34,268 nt of DNA, taken from contig CALMSP010000181.1 in assembly GCA_937872405.1 (NCBI GenBank), forward strand, positions 1 through 34,268, written 5' to 3'. Each line of letters opens with the position of its first letter. The stretch's first letter is position 1. Shown here one piece after another: positions 25,119-31,989 of this stretch. The notes under the pieces were generated by a model. That model was given only the letters and a program-made list of their open reading frames with translations. It was not told where the DNA came from and did no database searches. The DNA comes from an uncultured Saprospiraceae bacterium. GTDB lineage: Bacteria; Bacteroidota; Bacteroidia; Chitinophagales; Saprospiraceae. The position numbers and the translations under genes were made by a program.

Positions 25119-26102
25119 ATGGACAGTTTATTATTTCAAACAACAGAGGAAGCGACACAAGTTATCCACGAATTGAATGTAGAAGAAGCGCCTCCGGGCT
25201 GCGTATCGAAGTACTGGTTAGAACTTGTAAAGGATGGCATTGGCGTACCAATACGCGTACCTGTACTGGTAGCGCGCGGGCGCCGGGCGGGCCCTGTATT
25301 GGGTATCACCGCTGCCATCCATGGTAATGAGTTGAATGGTATTCCACTGATTCAGCGCTTGTTTCGGCATTTGGATACTGCTCAAATGCGGGGTACGCTG
25401 GTCGGCTTACCCGTGCTCAACGTGCCTGCTTTGCTGCGTAATCAGCGTGCTTTTATGGATGGTGCAGACTTAAACCAGATCATGCCTGGCAAAGCCAATG
25501 GCAACGTCAGCGAGGTCTATGCGTACCGCCTTATAAATTGCATTGTATCCCGATTTGAATACTTAGTGGATGTTCATACTGCGAGCTTTGGGCGTGCCAA
25601 TTCATACTATGTCCGTGCTGATATGGATGCCCCGATCACCAAACGCATGGCCATGCTGCAAAATGCACAAATCATTGTACACAATCCACCTTCCGATGGT
25701 ACCTTGCGTGGGGCGGCAGCAGCAGCTGGTATCCACGCTATTACCTTAGAGATTGGCAATCCGAATTCCTTTCAGAAGAGCTTGATTCGTTCGGGACAAC
25801 ATGGCATTCGAAATTTGTTAGCGCATTTAGGCATGGCACCCAACATGATCGAACCGCCGGAATATCCACCTGTGCTGTGCCGCCGATCCTACTGGGTGTA
25901 CACGGATAGCGGTGGTATTTTGCTGGTGCACCCAGAAGTAAATGCCCAGGTTCGGCAAGGTGAGCATATCGCTACCCTGCATACGATATTCGGTGACCCA
26001 ATAAAAAAATATTTTGCCCCAGAGGCTGGCATTGTCATCGAAAAAAGTGTCGGCCCAATCAACCAAACCGGCGGCCGGATACTACATCTGGGTATATTGT
26101 AA
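25119..26102 (+). CDS. Succinylglutamate desuccinylase/aspartoacylase-like M14 hydrolase
   Basis: A 327-aa zinc amidohydrolase of the AstE/AspA branch of the carboxypeptidase A (M14) fold. Zinc ligands are H68 and E71 in AAIHGNELNG and H153 in LVDVHTASFG. A substrate-binding RNQRAF...DLNQIMPG block is at 107-124 and the likely catalytic glutamate is E211 in TLEIGN. A C-terminal beta-rich domain (about 250-327) with GILLVHPEVNAQVRQGEHIAT, resembling a lipoyl/biotinyl-like fold, is usual in this subgroup. Relatives of this subgroup are often found next to rimK. Here it sits behind an ATP-grasp-like ligase, so a ligase/hydrolase pair acting on one amide bond is plausible. The substrate is unknown. 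Confidence 0.88.
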   Translation: MDSLLFQTTEEATQVIHELNVEEAPPGCVSKYWLELVKDGIGVPIRVPVLVARGRRAGPVLGITAAIHGNELNGIPLIQRLFRHLDTAQMRGTLVGLPVLNVPALLRNQRAFMDGADLNQIMPGKANGNVSEVYAYRLINCIVSRFEYLVDVHTASFGRANSYYVRADMDAPITKRMAMLQNAQIIVHNPPSDGTLRGAAAAAGIHAITLEIGNPNSFQKSLIRSGQHGIRNLLAHLGMAPNMIEPPEYPPVLCRRSYWVYTDSGGILLVHPEVNAQVRQGEHIATLHTIFGDPIKKYFAPEAGIVIEKSVGPINQTGGRILHLGIL

Positions 26103-26135
26103 TAAAGTGGCAAACGCAGCCCAACCCAAAACAAT

Positions 26136-26888
26136 ATGCGTATGCAAACCATTGACGAAATACTACAAGAGCTTCAACGCATTATCGGCGACTCGGTGGA
26201 GGCGAACGATTACCTCAGCATTTTTGCTTGGGTGTACTGGCGCACCACGCAACGCATCCAGGAGGGTATCCAGCGTGGCGAATTTCTGGATAGTGCCGCT
26301 ATGGAACGTTTTGATGTGGCTTTCGCCAAACGGTATATTGATGCTTATTGGCAGTTCCGGCGCCACGAAACGCCTACATCATCTTGGTTGGTTTCTTTTC
26401 AAGCACGCACCCAACCGCTTACAATCATACAGCACCTTCTATTGGGTATGAATGCGCATATCCATTTTGACCTGGGGCTTGTAGCTGCCGAACATGCCAC
26501 CCATAGCGACCTGAAAACCCTCGAAACCGACTTTATGAAAGTAAATGATATACTCGAAGAACTCATTGATGAAGTACAAAACCGCGTCGGTAGGGTTTCT
26601 CGTATCGTCATATGGATAGATCGTCTCGGTGGCCAGCGCGACGAAGCCCTTGCAAATAGTAGCATTCGCATCAGCCGGCAATACGCTTGGCACGTAGCCC
26701 GACAATTGCTACAGCGCAGTCCGGAACAACGCCCGCAATACATTGAGCAAACAGACGTCTATGTTGCTCGTGTGGGGCAGCGCATTGTAGCGCCACCGCT
26801 ACGGCCGCTTCGCTGGTTGCTACGCATCATAAGCCGATTCGAAGAAAAAGAGGTGCAGCAAATTATTCGACACTTGGAAAAAATATAA
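26136..26888 (+). CDS. DUF5995-family protein
   Basis: A 250-aa, mostly helical cytoplasmic protein with no signal peptide or membrane segment. The central motif NAHIHFDLG (106-114) with a downstream conserved helix (LETDFMKVNDILEELIDEVQ) matches what I remember of the DUF5995 family, which has no known function. The histidine/aspartate cluster in the motif could bind a metal, but this is only a guess. The gene starts 33 bases after the M14 hydrolase stop with no promoter between, so the two are very probably cotranscribed. Confidence 0.75.
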   Translation: MRMQTIDEILQELQRIIGDSVEANDYLSIFAWVYWRTTQRIQEGIQRGEFLDSAAMERFDVAFAKRYIDAYWQFRRHETPTSSWLVSFQARTQPLTIIQHLLLGMNAHIHFDLGLVAAEHATHSDLKTLETDFMKVNDILEELIDEVQNRVGRVSRIVIWIDRLGGQRDEALANSSIRISRQYAWHVARQLLQRSPEQRPQYIEQTDVYVARVGQRIVAPPLRPLRWLLRIISRFEEKEVQQIIRHLEKI

Positions 26889-26976
26889 GGCATCGCCTGT
26901 AGCCAAGTTTAACAAAACAAAACAGCCATCAAACGTAAACAACGTGGGCCACATCGCGGGCGTACTCGTCGTAGCA

Positions 26977-27007
26977 TTGTGCTGTTTTTAAAAATTTCCT
27001 ATTTTTG
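26977..27007 (+). promoter_or_regulatory. Promoter of rluF
   Basis: TTG at 26977-26979, 20 bases, TATTTTTG at 27000-27007. Transcription would start near 27014, 20 bases before the ATG at 27035. This excludes the upstream in-frame TTG at 27005 as a start codon because it lies inside the -7 element. Confidence 0.65.
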
Positions 27008-27034
27008 ACCGGGCTTAAAAACGATGAAAAATTC

Positions 27035-27781
27035 ATGTCCCTGCTCGACCAAAACGACCACAGTATCAGTCTTAACAAATACATCAGCGATACGGGGCAC
27101 TGCTCGCGCCGCGAAGCGGATAAACTTATCGCGGCGGGACGGATACAACTCAATGGTGTGACTGCTCGCCTTGGCAACCGCGTAAGCCCCGGCGACGAGG
27201 TGCGCCTCGATGGTGTGCTTATCACATCACAACACAAGCCGCCTACCCTTTACATCATGCTCAATAAACCAGTAGGCATCACATGTACAACCGACCAGAG
27301 CATCTCCGGCAATATTATAGATCACATCGGATACCCAGAACGTATTTTTCCGATTGGCCGCTTAGATAAACCTTCGCAAGGGCTTATTTTACTGACCAAC
27401 GACGGGGACATTGTCAACAAAATACTACGCGCAGGCAATCAACACGAAAAGGAATACATCGTAAGTGTCAATCGCCCGCTTACCAAGGATTTTCTGCACC
27501 GAATGGCCAACGGCGTGCCAATACTGGATACCACAACACAACCCTGCACCGTAGAGCAGTTGGGCAAACATACCTTTCGTATTATACTCACCCAAGGGCT
27601 AAACCGCCAAATTCGACGCATGTGCAGCCATCTGGGCTACGAAGTTAGCTCGCTACAGCGCACCCGTATTATGCATATCCGGCTGGGCAAGCTCCAACCA
27701 GGGCAATGGCGCCCACTCACCACCCACGAAACCAATATACTGCTCGAAAAGGTGAAGCATTCAAGCAAAATAGCACCGTAA
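27035..27781 (+). CDS. rluF: 23S rRNA pseudouridine synthase, RluF-like (RsuA family)
   Basis: A cytoplasmic RNA-modifying enzyme that converts a uridine of 23S rRNA to pseudouridine. It is 248 aa from the ATG at 27035. An S4 RNA-binding domain comes first (LNKYISDTGHCSRREADKLIAAGRIQLNG), followed by the catalytic domain with IGRLDKPSQGLILLTNDGD, where the aspartate in RLDKPSQG is the catalytic residue. The GNQHEKEYIV and LTQGLNRQIRRMC motifs are those of the RluF/RluB branch. The N(K/R)-I-L-R-A-G-N-Q/N-H-E-K-E-Y pattern argues for RluF rather than RsuA. It is monocistronic, with its own promoter. Confidence 0.9.
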   Translation: MSLLDQNDHSISLNKYISDTGHCSRREADKLIAAGRIQLNGVTARLGNRVSPGDEVRLDGVLITSQHKPPTLYIMLNKPVGITCTTDQSISGNIIDHIGYPERIFPIGRLDKPSQGLILLTNDGDIVNKILRAGNQHEKEYIVSVNRPLTKDFLHRMANGVPILDTTTQPCTVEQLGKHTFRIILTQGLNRQIRRMCSHLGYEVSSLQRTRIMHIRLGKLQPGQWRPLTTHETNILLEKVKHSSKIAP

Positions 27782-28010
27782 CATGCTATGGTATAATTCT
27801 ATTGAAAATCAATTTTTTAAAAATTTATAAAAGCAGCATATTTAGCCGAAAATAGTCTAATGTCTGAAAAAGTATAATCGCACAACACCTTTGCCCGCAT
27901 CAAGCCCGCGCTGGCGCCTGACAGCAATGCACCCAGCGTTGCGAAAAAAGTTTTCATCGCCATAGGGCATAATATTCCAAAAATAGTTACCTTTAAAAGC
28001 GAAAAATGCT

Positions 28011-28018
28011 TATCTTTG
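28011..28018 (+). promoter_or_regulatory. -7 element TATCTTTG of the DUF177-rpmF unit
   Basis: A perfect TAnnTTTG match 40 bases before the ATG at 28058. An in-frame TTG at 28016 overlaps this element and cannot be the start. A GTTAC lies where the -33 TTG would be expected. Confidence 0.55.
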
Positions 28019-28057
28019 TGCCCGCCTTTCGGGGTGGTAGGTCAAACGTTCTTTATC

Positions 28058-28588
28058 ATGGACCCTCTGATACCTTATTCCATACCGGTAAAAGGCTTGA
28101 AAAACGGCACGTATCACTTTGATTTTCAAGTTGATAGCACGTTTTTTAGCCAATTCGAAGGCTCGCCGGTGACTGACGGCAACATCCGGTTAGAACTGGT
28201 TTTTGACAAACGCCCGGATTTGTACGTGCTACAATTTGATTTCAAAGGTACGGTAAAAGCGACCTGCGATCGTTGCTTAGCAACTATTGATTTGCCCGTG
28301 GCTGACCAGCAGCAGTTGCTCGTAAAACTCAGCCCAGAAATAGTAGCAGAAGAGGCGGATGTCATTTTTATCAGCCCGGAATTGCAACAACTCAACGTGG
28401 CCCGATATGCTTATGAATACATCATTCTGGCTATGCCAATGAGCACAGTGTATGATTGCGAAAATGACCCAAATGCCAATTGTAACGAAGAAATGCTGCG
28501 TTACCTGAGCTACGAAGAACCAGAAGAACCAGAAACAAGCAACCCGCTTTGGGAAGCACTGAAAAATTTGAAAGACGACAATAATTGA
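28058..28588 (+). CDS. DUF177 family protein (YceD-like)
   Basis: A 176-aa protein of the DUF177/YceD family, almost always encoded immediately before rpmF. In plants and bacteria its relatives are involved in 23S rRNA accumulation (established for some members; not tested here). The family motif ATCDRCLATIDLPV, with two cysteines spaced CxxC, is at about residues 70-83. The C-terminal part is acidic (SYEEPEEPETSNPLWEAL), with the conserved NPLWEALKNL ending. The ATG at 28058 is chosen because the upstream in-frame TTG lies in the promoter. rpmF follows after 168 bases and has a second -7 element. Confidence 0.88.
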   Translation: MDPLIPYSIPVKGLKNGTYHFDFQVDSTFFSQFEGSPVTDGNIRLELVFDKRPDLYVLQFDFKGTVKATCDRCLATIDLPVADQQQLLVKLSPEIVAEEADVIFISPELQQLNVARYAYEYIILAMPMSTVYDCENDPNANCNEEMLRYLSYEEPEEPETSNPLWEALKNLKDDNN

Positions 28589-28701
28589 TCAGCGCAGGGA
28601 GCAAAAAAACATCAGTCCAGCCATAGTCAAATAAGGCAGTTATGCACGGATTTTTGCAGCTAACTTTTTAAAAGTGAACAACTTACTTCTGGCCGAAAAT
28701 A

Positions 28702-28709
28702 TACATTTG
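28702..28709 (+). promoter_or_regulatory. -7 element TACATTTG upstream of rpmF
   Basis: A perfect TAnnTTTG match 48 bases before the L32 ATG. No TTG with correct spacing is seen. Confidence 0.5.
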
Positions 28710-28756
28710 ATTTTAAAACACGATTTATATTTTTTAAACCATATTAATCAGAGACG

Positions 28757-28954
28757 ATGGCACATCCCAAGAGTAGAATTTCGAAACAGCGCAAGCGTAA
28801 GCGTAGAACGCACCACAAGGCTGCCACTCCTCAGGTTGCTACCTGCACTACTACAGGTGAGCGTCATGTATATCACCATGCTTATTACGATAGCGAGGGC
28901 AATATGTATTATCGCGGCAAGGTTATGAAGAAAGCCGCCGAGGAGGATGTCTAA
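28757..28954 (+). CDS. rpmF: Ribosomal protein L32, zinc-free type
   Basis: A 65-aa basic protein of the large ribosomal subunit. The N-terminus MAHPKSRISKQRKRKRRTHHKA is the L32 signature. The zinc-ribbon cysteines of many L32 proteins are missing: only the first is kept (in VATCTTTGERHVYHH), so it should not bind zinc. This C-minus form is usual in Bacteroidota. It sits after the DUF177 gene in the normal order. plsX and fabH, which often follow rpmF in other bacteria, are absent. Confidence 0.95.
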   Translation: MAHPKSRISKQRKRKRRTHHKAATPQVATCTTTGERHVYHHAYYDSEGNMYYRGKVMKKAAEEDV

Positions 28955-28999
28955 AATCGCGTGACTGGCTATGAAGGGGGCTTTAATTGAACCTAAACG

Positions 29000-29017
29000 A
29001 CTGTCAATCAGTTTTTT
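29000..29017 (+). terminator. Weak intrinsic terminator after rpmF
   Basis: ACTG-TCAAT-CAGT followed by a run of six T (29012-29017). The stem is only 4-5 bp, so this is a weak candidate. The rest of the gap to 29247 holds no gene I can recognise. Confidence 0.3.
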
Positions 29018-29247
29018 ATAATTAAAAAAACGCATCCATCGAAAGAAGCTATTTCCAAAATTTCCGCTTCGGTCAGGTGCTCCAAAAATAAGTTTAAGCT
29101 CCTTTCCACTTCAGAGCTGGTACGGGGCTTATTGTTTTGTGGGTACTCCTTTTTCGAGGGTTAAGCAAATTATGAAAAATGTTAATGATATATCGAAATG
29201 TTAGCATATTCAATACTTTTAGTTGCTAACCTTTAGTAAAATCTTAT

Positions 29248-29631
29248 ATGAAAAAAATCATCAAAACGCCTAAAGCGCCCATGCCTATTGGCCCTTACAA
29301 TCAGGCCGTAATACACCAACAAACGCTTTATATTTCTGGGCAAATCGCTATTGACCCGGCCACCGGCGAGTTGGTCACCGAGAGTATCGAAGCCGAGACT
29401 CGACGGGTCATGGAAAACCTCAAAGCCATACTCGAAGAAGCCGGACTAAGTTTTGAACATGTGCTAAAAGCCTCTGTGTTTGTAAAAGATATGCACCATT
29501 TTAGCCGAATCAATGGCGTATATGCAACCTATTTTAATGAAGCCACTGCCCCTGCCCGCGAATTGGTAGAGGTAGCCAATTTGCCTCGCTTTGTGAATAT
29601 CGAAATCTCCATAATAGCCGCCTTTGAATAA
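29248..29631 (+). CDS. ridA: RidA family enamine/imine deaminase
   Basis: A 127-aa cytoplasmic trimeric enzyme that hydrolyses reactive 2-aminoacrylate and related imines from PLP enzymes to ketoacids. The full-length pattern is present: MPIGPYNQAV, LYISGQIAIDP, ETRRVMENLKAILEEAG, and the signature APARELVEVANLPRFVNIEI. The arginine in PAR is the substrate-carboxylate ligand and the acidic residue in NIEISIIA completes the site, so it should be active. It is a single gene; upstream (28955-29247) I see no full-consensus promoter. Confidence 0.94.
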   Translation: MKKIIKTPKAPMPIGPYNQAVIHQQTLYISGQIAIDPATGELVTESIEAETRRVMENLKAILEEAGLSFEHVLKASVFVKDMHHFSRINGVYATYFNEATAPARELVEVANLPRFVNIEISIIAAFE

Positions 29632-29783
29632 AGCCCTTGGGAGTAGTTGAGGTGTGCAGTAGGGTAGCGGCCTTATCCGCGAAACGCCAGTTGAACAGTG
29701 AAAAACAACAAGCGCTATCGTGCTGCGACGTTTAGCACTGCGCCGACTTTTTGAGGAAAGTAAATAGCCAACTCAACAAAATC

Positions 29784-29814
29784 TTGCTTTTTGTTGTATA
29801 ATATCGTATCTTTG
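29784..29814 (+). promoter_or_regulatory. Promoter of the rimP-nusA unit
   Basis: TTG at 29784-29786, 20 bases, TATCTTTG at 29807-29814: a full consensus match. The start of transcription should be near 29821, giving a leader of about 52 bases that is mostly filled by the hairpin at 29837-29857. Confidence 0.7.
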
Positions 29815-29836
29815 TGGCAACAAATGAAAAGAGACC

Positions 29837-29865
29837 GAGGGAACGCGATGTTCCCTCTTTTTTTT
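29837..29865 (+). terminator. Terminator-like hairpin in the rimP leader (possible attenuator)
   Basis: A perfect 8-bp stem (GAGGGAAC / GTTCCCTC, 29837-29844 and 29850-29857), a 5-base loop, then eight T (29858-29865). It has all the marks of an intrinsic terminator but lies between the promoter and the rimP start codon at 29873, so a fraction of transcripts should stop before the gene. Confidence 0.75.
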
Positions 29866-29872
29866 ACATGCA

Positions 29873-30358
29873 ATGGAATCAACAGTGGAAGCACGAATCG
29901 CCGACTGGTTGGACGAAAAACTGAAAGAACCGGAGTTTGCCGATTGCTTTCTGATAGATATTCACTATTCGGAAAAGGCAAATAAATTAGAAGTTTTCTT
30001 GGATAGCGACACCGGTATTACATTCGATAAGTGCCGCCAAATTAGCCGCCACTTGGAAAATATACTCGATACCGACCAAATGCTGGGCGATAACTACACC
30101 CTGGAGGTGTCTTCGGCTGGCGTAGGGCGCCCCTTGAAATTGCCGCGCCAATACCTCAAAAATATTGGGCGCGAGGTAGAAATCATCCTAACATCCGGTA
30201 CCATCAAAATCGGTAAACTGGCAGAAGCAACGGACTTCGCCGCCACGCTGGAGGAACTGGTTGTAACGCAAGAAGGTAAAAAGAAAAAAAAGGAACTCGT
30301 GCAAACGATCATTCCTTATGAAGATATAAAAAAAACAATTGTAAAAATTTCGTTCTGA
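29873..30358 (+). CDS. rimP: Ribosome maturation factor RimP
   Basis: A 161-aa cytoplasmic assembly factor for the 30S subunit. The N-terminal alpha/beta domain carries LIDIHYSEKANKLEVFLDSDTG and the family motif LEVSSAGVGRPLK (usually LEVSSPGxxRPL; the proline is alanine here). The C-terminal SH3-like domain ends with IIPYEDIKKTIVKISF. rimP-nusA-infB is the usual order in bacteria. The start at 29873 follows the T-tract of the leader hairpin by seven bases. Confidence 0.95.
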   Translation: MESTVEARIADWLDEKLKEPEFADCFLIDIHYSEKANKLEVFLDSDTGITFDKCRQISRHLENILDTDQMLGDNYTLEVSSAGVGRPLKLPRQYLKNIGREVEIILTSGTIKIGKLAEATDFAATLEELVVTQEGKKKKKELVQTIIPYEDIKKTIVKISF

Positions 30359-30442
30359 TGCATCCAAAGATTTACAACATGTAATACGTGGCGGCATTTT
30401 TTTAATAATTAATCACCAGCAATTTAATAATCAGTATTTTAT

Positions 30443-31678
30443 ATGAATTTGGTAAATACCTTTTCAGAATTTAAAACCGGAAAAAACATTGATCGCCCCA
30501 CGATGGTGCGCGTACTGGAGGATGTCTTTCGCACCCTGATCAAAAAGAAATACGGTTCGGATGAGAATTTTGACGTCATTGTAAATACCACCACCGGCGA
30601 CTTGGAGTTGTGGCGTATCCGTGAAATCGTACCAGACGGGGAAGTCACGGACGATCGCAGCCAGATTTCGCTTTCGGAAGCCCTTTCTATTGATGAAGAC
30701 TACGAGATCGGGGAAGAATGCTATGAGCAACTCTTTTTAGAGGATTTTGGGCGTCGCGCTATCATGGCGGCCCGCCAGACCCTCATTTCCCGCATCATGG
30801 AATTGGAGAAAGATGAAATCTATCGCAAATACATTGAACGCATTGGCGAATTGGTCGTTGGTGAAGTCAGCCAGATTATGAAAAAAGAAGTGCTCATCTT
30901 AGATGATGCCACCAATAATGAACTGATACTGCCACGCACAGAAATGATACGGGGTGACTTTTTCCGCAAGGGGGACATGGTGCGCGGGGTGATACGGCGA
31001 GTGGAAATGAAAAATAATACACCGGTGGTGATTATGTCGCGCACAGATAATGAGTTTCTGTCAAAACTATTAGAACAGGAAGTACCGGAGATAGAAGATA
31101 GCCTCATTGCGGTGAAAAAAATTGTGCGCATACCGGGCGAACGCGCTAAGGTAGCCGTAGAATCGTATGATGATCGCATTGACCCCGTGGGCGCTTGTGT
31201 AGGTATGAAGGGGTCGCGCATACATGGCATTGTACGCGAATTGCGCAACGAAAACATTGATATTGTCAATTATACGAATAATGTTAGCTTGTTTATACAA
31301 CGCGCACTCACGCCCGCCAAAGTTACAAACATTGAGTTGGACACTGAAAACCGCCGCGCTTTTGTATATCTTGATGCTGACCAGGTGTCCTTAGCAATTG
31401 GCAAAAGCGGCACGAATATCAAATTGGCAAGCCAACTGACGGATTATGAGATTGATGTATTCCGCAATACACAGGAAATTGAAATTGACGATGTGGATCT
31501 CGACGAATTTGCAGATGAAATTGAAGAGTGGGTAATTGATGCATTCAAAGCCATCGGTTGTGATACCGCTCGTAGCGTACTGTCTCTGAGCTTGGACGAA
31601 CTGGTGCGCCGTACCGACCTGGAGGAAGAAACCGTAAAAGACGTGCTGCGCGTATTGGCTGAAGAATTTGAAGACTGA
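30443..31678 (+). CDS. nusA: Transcription termination/antitermination factor NusA
   Basis: A 411-aa RNA polymerase-associated factor that controls pausing, intrinsic termination and antitermination. Domains in order: N-terminal RNAP-binding domain (1-130), S1 domain (about 132-200, GELVVGEVSQIMKKEVLI), KH1 with the GACVGMKGSRI loop (about 250), KH2 with AIGKSGTNIKLAS (about 317), and a short C-terminal helix-hairpin-helix-like part (DAFKAIGCDTARSVLSL) ending in acidic residues. Length is normal for Bacteroidota, which lack the two long C-terminal repeats of E. coli. It follows rimP by 84 bases with no terminator, so it is probably cotranscribed, which would place it under the rimP leader hairpin: a possible autoregulatory loop. 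Confidence 0.96.
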   Translation: MNLVNTFSEFKTGKNIDRPTMVRVLEDVFRTLIKKKYGSDENFDVIVNTTTGDLELWRIREIVPDGEVTDDRSQISLSEALSIDEDYEIGEECYEQLFLEDFGRRAIMAARQTLISRIMELEKDEIYRKYIERIGELVVGEVSQIMKKEVLILDDATNNELILPRTEMIRGDFFRKGDMVRGVIRRVEMKNNTPVVIMSRTDNEFLSKLLEQEVPEIEDSLIAVKKIVRIPGERAKVAVESYDDRIDPVGACVGMKGSRIHGIVRELRNENIDIVNYTNNVSLFIQRALTPAKVTNIELDTENRRAFVYLDADQVSLAIGKSGTNIKLASQLTDYEIDVFRNTQEIEIDDVDLDEFADEIEEWVIDAFKAIGCDTARSVLSLSLDELVRRTDLEEETVKDVLRVLAEEFED

Positions 31679-31795
31679 TGCCAGCCACGCGTATCAGGAA
31701 CGCTTTTCGCTAGTTGATTGTTAAGAACATTTGGAATTACTTGGTGTCGAAATCGTTTTTTACGTCAAGTGTTACCAAACTGACCATTTTACCGT

Positions 31796-31803
31796 TATCT
31801 TTG
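31796..31803 (+). promoter_or_regulatory. -7 element TATCTTTG in the nusA-infB gap
   Basis: A perfect TAnnTTTG match in the 311-base gap between nusA and infB. It implies a separate infB transcript with a leader of about 180 bases. The leader contains a repeated CGCAGCG (31807-31813 and 31820-31826 region), a T10 run (31838-31847) and a 10-bp palindrome AGAACGTTCT just before the ATG. No stable terminator hairpin was seen. Confidence 0.5.
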
Positions 31804-31989
31804 CATCGCAGCGTAATGCGCAGCGACATAATGTACATTTTTTTTTTACAACAGGCGAAAGCTTTGTACAATGAACCTTTTTATTTTATTCATCCAAAAC
31901 AGATAGTAAGATATGTAAGGCATCTCAGCATGATACAGGCTTTTGTCTATCTCAAAAAACGTTGTCCAAGAACGTTCTAAAAACATATA

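Noticed and set aside
25099..25179. Upstream ORF of 26 codons overlapping the M14 hydrolase start
   Set aside because: Short, out of frame and with no supporting signal; likely chance.
27801..27818. Mini hairpin ATTGA-AAA-TCAAT with T run after rluF
   Set aside because: An all-AT five-pair stem with a three-base loop is not stable enough to call a terminator.
29700..29760. Possible terminator after ridA (GTGCT/AGCAC with a following T run)
   Set aside because: The 5-bp stem is separated from the T run by a dozen bases, too weak to call.
29824..29985. Short ORF starting in the rimP leader (MKRDRGNAMFPLFF...)
   Set aside because: It passes through the leader hairpin and overlaps rimP out of frame. 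A leader peptide is possible, but there are no regulatory codon runs to support it.
31714..31980. 88-codon plus-strand ORF between nusA and infB
   Set aside because: It runs across the infB promoter, starts before the predicted transcription start, and has a composition like untranslated AT-rich DNA.
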